NCBI RefSeq assembly: GCF_032337115.1
Contig: NZ_JAVXZY010000004.1
Span: forward strand, 372,001-436,000
DNA: 64,000 nucleotides
Direction: 5' to 3'
DNA from: Roseateles_C aquae
Lineage (GTDB): Bacteria > Pseudomonadota > Gammaproteobacteria > Burkholderiales > Burkholderiaceae_C
Shown here: one piece after another, positions 18,384-26,329 of the stretch
Layout: every line of letters starts with the position of its first letter
Numbering within the stretch: position 1 is the first letter of the stretch
Notes under the pieces: generated by a model
What the model was told of the DNA's origin: nothing
Databases searched by the model: none
The model's input: the letters and a program-made list of their open reading frames with translations, nothing else
Made by a program: the position numbers and the translations under genes

Positions 18384-18415
18384 AATTTATTTACATCTAT
18401 CGATTGTATTTATTG
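18384..18415. promoter_or_regulatory. Candidate ROK operator in the ROK/GH9 divergent region
   Basis: An AT-rich element with two direct ATTTATT repeats (18385-18391 and 18408-18414, 23 bp apart), TACATC (18392-18397), TATCGAT (18398-18404) and TGTATTTATT (18406-18415). The last three match words in the box at 17057-17078. Its right end overlaps the -35 hexamer of the GH9 promoter, so binding should repress GH9. It also lies 42-73 bp before the ROK start, allowing autoregulation. Confidence 0.7.
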
Positions 18416-18442
18416 ACACGAACTGATCGGCTTGGCTATTGT
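18413..18442 (+). promoter_or_regulatory. Predicted sigma70 promoter of the GH9 gene
   Basis: A consensus TTGACA (18413-18418) and a TATTGT (18437-18442) are separated by 18 bp. Transcription would start near 18449, giving a leader of about 28 bases with no strong Shine-Dalgarno. Confidence 0.65.
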
Positions 18443-18476
18443 CGGGGATCCCGCCAGCCGCTGACCGAGTCCATAC

Positions 18477-20384
18477 ATGCCCCTTCCCTCCCGTTTGTTC
18501 ACCCTGCCCGGCAGCTTGCGCCGGCCCGCCAGCGCCCGCGCGGCCGCGGCCTTGCTGGCCCTGGCCACCGTCAGCGCCCTCAGCCCCCTCGCCGCTCAGG
18601 CTGGTGAGCCGGCCGCTGCAGCGCTCACCACCGTGTCGGTCAGCCTGCCGTCGGCGCCGCTGCAACTGCATCTGAACCAGGTGGCGCTGGATCGGCTGGG
18701 GCCGAAGACGGCGCTGGTCGAGTACCGCGGCGATGCGGATGGCGGCCTGGGCCGCTATCGCATCCACCGCGACGGCCAGCTGGTGGCCAGCGGTGCGCTG
18801 CAGGCGCTGCCACCCTTCGAGGCCTGGGGCAGCGGTCGGCGCTATTTCGCCATCGATTTTTCCGAGCAGCAACGCCCGGGCAGCTACCGCGTCGAGGTCG
18901 AGATTGGCGGTCAGCGCGTCCGCTCGGCGCCGGTGCGGGTGCAGGACCAGGCCCTGTTCCGCATCACGGCCAAGCAGTTGCTGGCGTACTTCCGCAAGAG
19001 CCGGCACCTGGACCCCAGGGACCACCACATCCGCGTCTTCGACACACCGCGCTTCGTCGACGTCTGGGGCGGCTGGCGCGACGCCGGCGGCGACACCGGC
19101 AAATACCTGTCCCATCTCGGCTACGCCAATCACTTCAATCCGCAGCAGGCCTCGCTGGCCGCCTGGGTGCTGGCCTATACCGCCGACAGTGCCGCGGCGC
19201 TGTACCAGCGCGCCGGCCTGTTGCGCCAGGCCCGCGAGGAAGCTTTCTGGGGCGCCGACTATCTGCATCGCGTGCTCGATGCCGAGGGCTATTTCTACAC
19301 CACGGTGTTCGACAAATGGGGCGACGAAAAAGCCGAGCGCATGGTCGTCGGCTACGAGGGCGAGGACGGCCGCTACACCGCCCAGTACCGCTCGGCCTAC
19401 CGGGCCGGTGCCGGCATGGCGATTGCCGCCCTGGCCCGCGCCGCGCAACTGGCCGGCCACAGCGGCCAGCAGGGGGCCTTCAGCGGTGCTGCCTATCTGG
19501 CCGATGCCGAGCGCGCCTTCACGCACCTGCAAAGCGCCAACACGCAGTACTGCGCCGATGGCCAGGAAAACATCATCGACGACTACACCGCGCTGATGGC
19601 GGCCGTCGAGTTGTACCGCGCGACCCAGCAGCCGCGCTATCTGGCCGCAGCGCGCCAGCGCGCGACGCAGCTGATGGCACGCCAAACGAGCGAGGGCGGC
19701 TTCAGCAGCGACGCCGCCGGCCAGCGCCCCTACTACCACGCGGTGGAGGCCGGGCTGCCGCTGATCAGCCTGGCGCATTACCTCGATATCGAGCCCGAGG
19801 CCGCGCTCGCCGAGCGCGCGCGCCGCACGCTGGCCGGCGCGCTGGCGCATCAGCTGCAGCTCAACAGCAAGGTCGCCAATCCCTTTGACTATGCCCGCCA
19901 GCAGTTCCGGCTCTTCAAGGACGGCGCGCTGCAAGGGCCGGTGCGCGACGGCTTCTTCATCCCGCATCAGAACGAGACCGGCTACTGGTGGCAGGGCGAA
20001 AGCGCGCGGCTGGCCTCGCTGAGCGTGGCCGCCGTCGAGGCCGGGCGCCGCCTCGCGCCCCAGCCCGGCGCGGCCTTTGACGTGGCCCCCGAGCTGGCCC
20101 GCTTTGCCCAGCATCAGCTGGACTGGACGCTGGGCCGCAACCCCTATGGCATCAGCATGCTGTATGGCTTCGGCAGCAGGAATCCGCCCACCGTGCAGCA
20201 AAGTGCCGGCGATATGTATGTGGGCGGCGTGTCCAACGGCATCACCGGCGCCGTCGACAGCGAGACCGGCGAAGGCATCGCCTTCGCGCCCGGCCCTGAT
20301 GACGCCCAATGGCGCTGGGTCGAGCAGTGGATCCCGCACAGCAGCTGGCTGCTGCTGGCTGCGGTCACGCTGGCCAGACCCTGA
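18477..20384 (+). CDS. Glycoside hydrolase family 9 enzyme, secreted
   Basis: A 635-residue protein with a signal peptide (hydrophobic 22-36, then PLAAQAGE), an N-terminal Ig-like cellulase domain (about 50-155; LNQVALDRLGPKTALVEY, GSYRVEVE) and an (alpha/alpha)6 catalytic domain. The GH9 nucleophile/base region reads GGWRDAGGDTGKYL with Asp202 and Asp206; the usual motif is DAGD, so one Gly is inserted. The late motif WTLGRNPYGISMLYGFG is typical of GH9, and NETGYWWQGE may contain the general acid. Most GH9 enzymes cut beta-1,4-glucans; some act on chitosan oligomers. Its divergence from the ROK/kinase/permease/TonB operon indicates a dedicated oligosaccharide pathway. Confidence 0.88.
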   Translation: MPLPSRLFTLPGSLRRPASARAAAALLALATVSALSPLAAQAGEPAAAALTTVSVSLPSAPLQLHLNQVALDRLGPKTALVEYRGDADGGLGRYRIHRDGQLVASGALQALPPFEAWGSGRRYFAIDFSEQQRPGSYRVEVEIGGQRVRSAPVRVQDQALFRITAKQLLAYFRKSRHLDPRDHHIRVFDTPRFVDVWGGWRDAGGDTGKYLSHLGYANHFNPQQASLAAWVLAYTADSAAALYQRAGLLRQAREEAFWGADYLHRVLDAEGYFYTTVFDKWGDEKAERMVVGYEGEDGRYTAQYRSAYRAGAGMAIAALARAAQLAGHSGQQGAFSGAAYLADAERAFTHLQSANTQYCADGQENIIDDYTALMAAVELYRATQQPRYLAAARQRATQLMARQTSEGGFSSDAAGQRPYYHAVEAGLPLISLAHYLDIEPEAALAERARRTLAGALAHQLQLNSKVANPFDYARQQFRLFKDGALQGPVRDGFFIPHQNETGYWWQGESARLASLSVAAVEAGRRLAPQPGAAFDVAPELARFAQHQLDWTLGRNPYGISMLYGFGSRNPPTVQQSAGDMYVGGVSNGITGAVDSETGEGIAFAPGPDDAQWRWVEQWIPHSSWLLLAAVTLARP

Positions 20385-20390
20385 ACACCT

Positions 20391-20425
20391 GGCGCGGCCC
20401 GGCGCCTCGATGCGCGGGCCGCGCC
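20391..20425 (+). terminator. Hairpin after GH9 gene, weak terminator
   Basis: A perfect 10-bp inverted repeat GGCGCGGCCC (20391-20400) and GGGCCGCGCC (20416-20425) begins six bases after the GH9 stop. Only CTGGCTTT follows, so it may work as a weak intrinsic terminator or as an mRNA 3' stabiliser. Confidence 0.55.
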
Positions 20426-20521
20426 CTGGCTTTCCCCTGGATATCCCCCTCCGTGGAAGAGCCGAGCCAGCCTAACATCGGCGGCCCCAGTTGTTGAAAA
20501 CAATCAAGGCCCGCACCCCCC

Positions 20522-21022
20522 ATGGGACTGGACACACCGCAGCGGCTCGACGAGTTGCTGCTTTACCGGCTCAACATCATCACCCGCACCAGCAGCCTGC
20601 CGCTGGTGCGCATCTTCGAAGGCGAGCTGGGCATCACCCGGCGTGAATGGCATCTGCTGGCCCTGGTGGCCGAACAACCCGGCCTCTCGCCCTCACGCCT
20701 GGCCGAGCTCTGCTGGCTGGACCGCCCGCGCGTCTCGCGCGCGCTGCACACGCTGCGCCAGCGCGGGCTGATCGAACGCCAGGCCGCCCCCCGTGGTTGG
20801 CTGGCGCTGCCCAGCGCGTCCGGCCGGCAGATGTACGAAAAGGCGCTGGCCCGCGCCGCCGCCTACAACCGCGAGCTGGTGGCCGGGCTCAGCGACGTGG
20901 AGCTCAGCGCCCTGGACCGGGCGCTGCACAAGCTGCAACAGCAGGTCCAGGCCTTGGCCCCTGACACCGCCGCGGCGAGCACGCCGGCACGCCGCCATGC
21001 CGGTGGCACCCGGCCCCGCTGA
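20522..21022 (+). CDS. MarR family transcriptional regulator
   Basis: A 166-residue winged-helix protein. GELGITRREWHLLALVAEQPG, SPSRLAELCWLDRPRVSRALHTLRQRGLIER and the basic wing RQAAPRGWLALP follow the MarR pattern, with flanking helices for dimerisation. It lies 18 bp before a LysR-type gene and may share its transcript. Its target is unknown; the lactate/glycolate genes 1 kb downstream are one possibility, genes outside the window another. Confidence 0.87.
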   Translation: MGLDTPQRLDELLLYRLNIITRTSSLPLVRIFEGELGITRREWHLLALVAEQPGLSPSRLAELCWLDRPRVSRALHTLRQRGLIERQAAPRGWLALPSASGRQMYEKALARAAAYNRELVAGLSDVELSALDRALHKLQQQVQALAPDTAAASTPARRHAGGTRPR

Positions 21023-21040
21023 GCCGACAATGGCGCCACG

Positions 21041-21922
21041 ATGAGCCCGCCACGCATTCCGCCGATCCAGTGCCTGCTCGCCTTCGAGGCGGTGGCGCGG
21101 CTGCGCAGCGTCAGCCTGGCGGCCGAGGAATTGAGCGTCACCCCAAGTGCGGTCAGCCACCGCATCAAGCAGCTGGAAACCCAGCTCGGTCTGAAGCTGT
21201 TCAGCCGCGACTTCGGCCTCAGCGAGGATGGCAAGGCCTATCTGCCGCCGGTGCGCCAGGGCCTGAAATCGCTGCAGCAGGTGCCGGGCCACGCCAGCGG
21301 CAAAAGCCAGGGCACGCGGCTGCGGCTGGCCGTCACGCCGACCTTTTCACGCCAGATCCTGCTGCCGCGGCTGGCACTGTTCCGCCATGCATATCCGGAG
21401 ATCGAGCTGATCATGCAGGTCTCCATCCCGCTGATGGATGTGAAGGCCGAGGACGCGGATCTGGAGATCCGCTACGGCACCGGCCCCTACGCCGGCCTGG
21501 AGCAGCGACGCATCCTCAGCGATGCGCTGACGCCCGTCTGCAGCCCCGAGTACCTGCATGAATTCGGCCCTTTCGAGGGCTTTGACAGCGCCGCCGACAT
21601 CGGCCGCGCAAGGCTGATACGCAGCCCGCTCGATCCCTGGAGCACCTGGTTCCAGGCCCATGGCATCGAGCTGGACGAGCCGCGCGCCGGCGCGCAGTTC
21701 AACGACGTCGGCCTGGCGCTCGACGCCGCAGCGGCCGGCTTCGGCGTCGCGCTGATGCGCATGAAGCTGGGCACGATGTGGCTGGACAGCGGCCGGCTGC
21801 TGCGCCTGTCGCCGCACACCGTGCCATCGCCCTTCCATCATTTCCTGTGCTGGAAGCCGGGCGCAATGGAACGCTGGGAATGCGCGGCCTTTGCCGATTG
21901 GTTGACCCGCGCACTGGCCTGA
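21041..21922 (+). CDS. LysR family transcriptional regulator (GcvA-like)
   Basis: A 293-residue regulator. An N-terminal helix-turn-helix (residues 8-66; LAAEELSVTPSAVSHRIKQL) is followed by a periplasmic-binding-protein-like effector domain with the GcvA-type segment DVKAEDADLEIRYGTG. The pattern of a short LysR gene directly upstream of lldP-glcDEF suggests that it senses lactate, glycolate or a related acid and controls those genes. That is an inference from position. About 160 bp separate it from the permease start. Confidence 0.87.
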   Translation: MSPPRIPPIQCLLAFEAVARLRSVSLAAEELSVTPSAVSHRIKQLETQLGLKLFSRDFGLSEDGKAYLPPVRQGLKSLQQVPGHASGKSQGTRLRLAVTPTFSRQILLPRLALFRHAYPEIELIMQVSIPLMDVKAEDADLEIRYGTGPYAGLEQRRILSDALTPVCSPEYLHEFGPFEGFDSAADIGRARLIRSPLDPWSTWFQAHGIELDEPRAGAQFNDVGLALDAAAAGFGVALMRMKLGTMWLDSGRLLRLSPHTVPSPFHHFLCWKPGAMERWECAAFADWLTRALA

Positions 21923-22082
21923 CGGCCGACTGACACCAGGCTGGCAACCGGCACTGGGGACTTCCCTGTGTCCGCCCAGCGCGTTGAAATTTGCTCAAGC
22001 CGGCCGCGGCCAAGATTCACGCCAGCCCATCGAGGCTGCCCACACCATCGGCCTCCAGAACACATCAACACTGGAGACGCTC

Positions 22083-23741
22083 ATGGTCTGGCAACAGGTC
22101 TACAACCCTTTCAACAATATGCTGCTGAGTACGCTCACCGCCGCCGTGCCGGTGGTGGTGATGCTGCTGGGCCTCGGCGTCTTCCATCTGAAGGCGCACC
22201 TGGCGGCGGCGGCCGGCCTGGCCAGCGCGCTGCTGATCGCGATCTTCGCGTTTGGCATGCCGGCCGATATGGCCGGGCGCGCCGCGCTGCTGGGCGGGCT
22301 GACCGGCCTGCTCCCGATTGGCTGGATCGTGCTGAACATCATCTTTCTGCACCAGCTGACCGAGCAGAACGGCAGCTTCAAGGTGCTGCAGGATTCGATT
22401 GCCGGCATCACCGAAGACCGCCGTCTGCAACTGCTGTTGATCGCCTTTGCCTTCGGCGCCTTCTTCGAGGGCGCGGCCGGCTTCGGCACGCCGGTGGCGG
22501 TGACGGCGGCCATCCTGATCGGCCTGGGCTTTTCGCCGCTGGCGGCCTCGGGCCTGTCGCTGATCGCGAACACCGCGCCGGTGGCCTATGGCGCCCTCGG
22601 CACGCCGGTGATCACGATGGCCAAGGTGCATGGCTATGACCTGATGGCGCTGTCCGGCATGATTGGCCGGCAGCTGCCCTTCTTCTCGCTGCTGGTGCCC
22701 TTCTGGCTGATCTGGGCCTTTGCCGGCCGCAAGGCGATGTGGGAGATCTGGCCGGCCATTCTGGTGACCGGCCTGTCCTTCGCGATCCCGCAATACCTGG
22801 TGTCCAACTTCATCGGCCCGGAGCTGGTCGACGTGATCGCGGCAATGAGCGCGATGCTCGCCCTGGTCGGCTTTCTGCGCATCTGGCAGCCGCGGCGCAT
22901 CTGGACCTCGGTCTCGCTGAAGGGCCATGAGCACGATGGCGGCGAGGCCAAGCCGGCCGAGGCGCCGGTGCAGCACAGCCGTGGCGCCGTCATCAAGGCC
23001 TGGACGCCCTGGGTCATCCTGACCGGCTTCGTCTTCGTCTGGGGCCTGCCGGCAACCAAGGCCGCGCTCAACGGCGTCTTTGCGCCGAAGTTCGCGATCG
23101 AGGGCCTGCACAAGCTGGTGCAGAAGGTGGCGCCGGCGGTCCCGGTGCCAACCAGCGAATCGGCCGAGTACGTTTTCAATCTGCTCTCGGCCACCGGCAG
23201 CGGCATCCTGCTGGCCGCGGTGATCGGTGGCCTGGCCATGGGCTACGGCCTGCCGGCGCTGCTGCGCTGCTTTGTGCGCACGCTCTGGCTGGTGCGCTAC
23301 TCGCTGCTGACCATCGTGCTGATGCTGGCGCTGGGCACGCTGACGCGCTTCTCCGGCCTGGACACGACGCTGGGCCTGGCCTTCGCCAGCACCGGCGTGT
23401 TCTACCCCTTCTTCGGCACCTTGATGGGCTGGATGGGCGTGGCGCTGACCGGCTCGGACACCGCTTCCAACGTGCTCTTCGGCGGCATGCAGAAGGTCGC
23501 GGCCGAGCAACTGGGCCTGAACCCCAATCTGATGGGCGCGGCCAACAGCTCGGGCGGCGTGATGGGCAAGATGATCGACGCACAATCGATCGTGGTGGCC
23601 TCGACGGCAACGCGCTGGTTCGATCGCGAAGGCGACATCCTGCGCTACGTCTTCTTCCATTCGATCGCACTGGCCTGCCTGGTTGGCCTGTTCGTCACGC
23701 TGCAAGCCTATGTGCCGCCGTTCACCTGGATGGTGCACTGA
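22083..23741 (+). CDS. lldP: L-lactate/glycolate permease
   Basis: A 552-residue inner-membrane protein, the same size as E. coli LldP (551). It has the conserved start MVWQQVYNPFNN, the GAAGFGTPVAVTAAIL motif near residue 140 and the C-terminal TGSDTASNVLFGGMQK of the LctP family, with 12-14 hydrophobic helices. LldP/GlcA symporters take up L-lactate, D-lactate and glycolate with protons. Genes for glycolate/D-lactate oxidation follow at 30 bp, matching the substrate range. The ATG at 22083 follows GGAGA; the upstream open frame to 21984 is not coding-like. Confidence 0.93.
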   Translation: MVWQQVYNPFNNMLLSTLTAAVPVVVMLLGLGVFHLKAHLAAAAGLASALLIAIFAFGMPADMAGRAALLGGLTGLLPIGWIVLNIIFLHQLTEQNGSFKVLQDSIAGITEDRRLQLLLIAFAFGAFFEGAAGFGTPVAVTAAILIGLGFSPLAASGLSLIANTAPVAYGALGTPVITMAKVHGYDLMALSGMIGRQLPFFSLLVPFWLIWAFAGRKAMWEIWPAILVTGLSFAIPQYLVSNFIGPELVDVIAAMSAMLALVGFLRIWQPRRIWTSVSLKGHEHDGGEAKPAEAPVQHSRGAVIKAWTPWVILTGFVFVWGLPATKAALNGVFAPKFAIEGLHKLVQKVAPAVPVPTSESAEYVFNLLSATGSGILLAAVIGGLAMGYGLPALLRCFVRTLWLVRYSLLTIVLMLALGTLTRFSGLDTTLGLAFASTGVFYPFFGTLMGWMGVALTGSDTASNVLFGGMQKVAAEQLGLNPNLMGAANSSGGVMGKMIDAQSIVVASTATRWFDREGDILRYVFFHSIALACLVGLFVTLQAYVPPFTWMVH

Positions 23742-23771
23742 GCACCTGCAGCAGCGCTACAGTCAGCCCCC

Positions 23772-25238
23772 ATGCCTCACCTGACGACCCAAGCCGAGCT
23801 GGTGGCTGCGCTGCAGCCGCTGCTGCCCGCCCATGCCTTGCTGTGGACGCCCGAGGACACCACGCCCTACGAGTGCGATGGCCTGACCGCCTACCGCGAA
23901 CGGCCGCTGGCCGTGGCGCTGCCGGAGGACGAGGCGCAGCTGGCTGCCGTGCTGCGCGCCTGCCATCAGCTGCAGGTGCCGGTGGTGGCCCGCGGCGCCG
24001 GCACCGGGCTCTCAGGCGGCGCCTTGCCGCACCGGCAAGGCCTGACCCTGGCGCTGGCCAAGTTCAATCGCATCCTGGCCGTCGACGTGACGGCACGCAC
24101 GGCCCGGGTGCAGTGCGGTGTGCGCAATCTGGCCATCTCCGAGGCGGCCGCTCCTTTCGGGCTTTATTACGCCCCCGACCCCAGCAGCCAGATCGCCTGC
24201 ACCATTGGCGGCAATGTGGCCGAGAACTCCGGCGGCGTGCATTGCCTGAAGTACGGGCTGACGCTGCACAACGTGCTGCGCGTGCGCGGCTTCACCGCGC
24301 AGGGCGAGGCGGTCGAATTCGGCAGCGAGGCGCTTGACGCCGCCGGGCTGGATCTGCTGGCCGTGCTGGTGGGCAGCGAGGGCATGCTGGCGGTGATCAC
24401 CGAGGTCACCGTCAAGCTGACGCCCAAGCCACAGCTGGCGCGCTGCATCATGGCCAGCTTCGACGACCTGCGCCAGGCCGGCGACGCGGTGGCCGGCATC
24501 GTCGCCGCCGGCATCATCCCGGCCGGCCTGGAGATGATGGACAAGCCGATGACGGCGGCGGTGGAAGACTTCGTCCACGCCGGCTACGACCTCGACGCTG
24601 AGGCCATCCTGCTCTGCGAGAGCGACGGCACGCCGGAAGAGGTGGAGGAAGAGATTGGCCGCATGCAGGCGGTGCTGGCCGCCCATGGCGCGACACGCCT
24701 GGCCGTCAGCGAGAACGAGGCGCAGCGGCTCAAGTTCTGGAGTGGGCGCAAGAACGCCTTTCCAGCCTCGGGCCGCATCAGCCCCGACTACATGTGCATG
24801 GACTCAACCATCCCGCGCAAGCAGCTGGCCACGCTGCTGCTTGCCATCCAGCAAATGGAGAAGAAGTACGGCCTGCGCTGCGCCAACGTCTTCCATGCCG
24901 GCGACGGCAATCTGCATCCGCTGATCCTGTTCGACGCCAATGACCCGGACCAGCTGGAGCGCTGCGAACGCTTCGGCGCCGAGATCCTGGAACTCAGCGT
25001 CGAGCTGGGCGGCACGGTGACCGGCGAGCATGGCGTCGGCATCGAGAAGCTGAATTCGATGTGTGTGCAGTTCTCGCCCGAGGAGCGTGAGCAGATGTTT
25101 GCGCTCAAGCGCGCCTTCGACCCCTTGCAGCTGCTCAATCCCGGCAAAGTCATCCCGACGCTGCACCGCTGTGCCGAGTACGGCCGCATGCATGTCAAGC
25201 GCGGCCTGCTGGCCTTCCCCGAACTGGAGCGCTTTTGA
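23772..25238 (+). CDS. glcD: Glycolate oxidase FAD subunit GlcD
   Basis: A 488-residue FAD-linked oxidase of the PCMH family. The FAD-binding region reads VARGAGTGLSGGALP (about 77-91) and TIGGNVAENSGGVHCLKYG (about 143-161). The C-terminal part has NVFHAGDGNLHP and GEHGVGIEK, the signatures of GlcD and D-lactate dehydrogenases. With GlcE and GlcF it oxidises glycolate (and often D-lactate) to glyoxylate, passing electrons to the quinone pool. The TGATG stop/start overlap with glcE indicates coupled translation. Confidence 0.94.
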   Translation: MPHLTTQAELVAALQPLLPAHALLWTPEDTTPYECDGLTAYRERPLAVALPEDEAQLAAVLRACHQLQVPVVARGAGTGLSGGALPHRQGLTLALAKFNRILAVDVTARTARVQCGVRNLAISEAAAPFGLYYAPDPSSQIACTIGGNVAENSGGVHCLKYGLTLHNVLRVRGFTAQGEAVEFGSEALDAAGLDLLAVLVGSEGMLAVITEVTVKLTPKPQLARCIMASFDDLRQAGDAVAGIVAAGIIPAGLEMMDKPMTAAVEDFVHAGYDLDAEAILLCESDGTPEEVEEEIGRMQAVLAAHGATRLAVSENEAQRLKFWSGRKNAFPASGRISPDYMCMDSTIPRKQLATLLLAIQQMEKKYGLRCANVFHAGDGNLHPLILFDANDPDQLERCERFGAEILELSVELGGTVTGEHGVGIEKLNSMCVQFSPEEREQMFALKRAFDPLQLLNPGKVIPTLHRCAEYGRMHVKRGLLAFPELERF

Positions 25239-26323
25239 TGAGCGCCACCCTCACCGCATTGCAGGAGCGCATCCGCGCCGCCGCCGCTGCCGGCACGGCG
25301 CTGGACATCCAGGGCCAGGGCAGCAAGGCCTTTTATGGCCAGACTCCGCGGGGTGAGCCGCTCAGCACGGCCGGCCTGAACGGCGTGCGCAGCTATGAGC
25401 CCAGCGAGCTGGTCGTCAGCGTCGGCGCCGGCACACCGCTGGTGGACCTGGAGGCCTTGCTGGCCACCCAGGGCCAGTGCCTGCCCTTCGAGCCGCCGCG
25501 CTTTGGCGGCGCCGGCACGGTGGGCGGCATGGTCGCCGCGGGGCTGTCCGGCCCGGCGCGTGCGGCCGTCGGCTCGGTGCGCGATCACCTGCTCGGGGCC
25601 ACGCTGCTCAATGGCCGCGGCGAGCTGCTCAGCTTTGGCGGCACGGTGATGAAGAACGTCGCCGGCTACGATGTGTCGCGGCTGCTGGCCGGCAGCCTGG
25701 GCGTGCTGGGGCTGATCGTCGAGGTGTCCTTGAAGGTGCTGCCGCTGCCACGCGCCGTGCTGACGCTGCGCTTCGAGATGGCCGAGGCCGAGGCGCTGGC
25801 GCAGCTGAACCGCTGGGGCGCGCAGCCCTTGCCCATCCAGGCCAGCGCCTGCTGGGACGGCGCATTGCTGCTGCGCCTGGTAGGCGCCGAGGCCGCCGTG
25901 CAGGCCGCCCGCGCCCGGCTCGGCGGCGAGGAGATTCCTGCCGCGCTGGCGCAGCCCTTCTGGCAAGGCCTGCGCGACCACAGCGACGAGTTCTTCCAGG
26001 GCGCAGCGCGTGCCGTGGCCGGCGGGGCCAAGCTCTGGCGCGTCTCGGTGCCGCAAACGGCGCCGGTGCTCCGGCTGCATGGCGAGCAGATGATCGAATG
26101 GGGCGGCGCACAGCGCTGGGTCACCACACCGCTGCCGGCCGCGCAGCTGCGCGAGATGGTCACGGCCCTGGGCGGTCATGCGACGCTGTTCCGCTCGCTG
26201 GACAAGTCCGTTGGCGTGTTCGCGCCGCTGCCTGCCCCGCTGCTGCGCATCCACCGCGAACTGAAGAAGTCCTTTGACCCGCTGGGCATCTTCAACCCCG
26301 GCCGCCTCTATCCCGAGCTCTGA
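25238..26323 (+). CDS. glcE: Glycolate oxidase FAD-binding subunit GlcE
   Basis: A 361-residue subunit with one PCMH FAD-binding domain (GTVGGMVAAGLSGPARA near 94-108, GGTVMKNVAGYDVSRLLAGSLG near 132-153) and a short C-terminal cap ending KKSFDPLGIFNPGR. It resembles GlcD but lacks the GlcD C-terminal catalytic part, as in the E. coli enzyme. The ATG at 25238 shares its first base with the glcD stop; the TTG at 25235 is a less likely start. Confidence 0.93.
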   Translation: MSATLTALQERIRAAAAAGTALDIQGQGSKAFYGQTPRGEPLSTAGLNGVRSYEPSELVVSVGAGTPLVDLEALLATQGQCLPFEPPRFGGAGTVGGMVAAGLSGPARAAVGSVRDHLLGATLLNGRGELLSFGGTVMKNVAGYDVSRLLAGSLGVLGLIVEVSLKVLPLPRAVLTLRFEMAEAEALAQLNRWGAQPLPIQASACWDGALLLRLVGAEAAVQAARARLGGEEIPAALAQPFWQGLRDHSDEFFQGAARAVAGGAKLWRVSVPQTAPVLRLHGEQMIEWGGAQRWVTTPLPAAQLREMVTALGGHATLFRSLDKSVGVFAPLPAPLLRIHRELKKSFDPLGIFNPGRLYPEL

Positions 26324-26329
26324 TTCGCG

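Noticed and set aside
22065..23738. 557-residue minus-strand open frame
   Set aside because: It is antisense to the lactate permease and His/Gln/Arg rich, without membrane segments or motifs.
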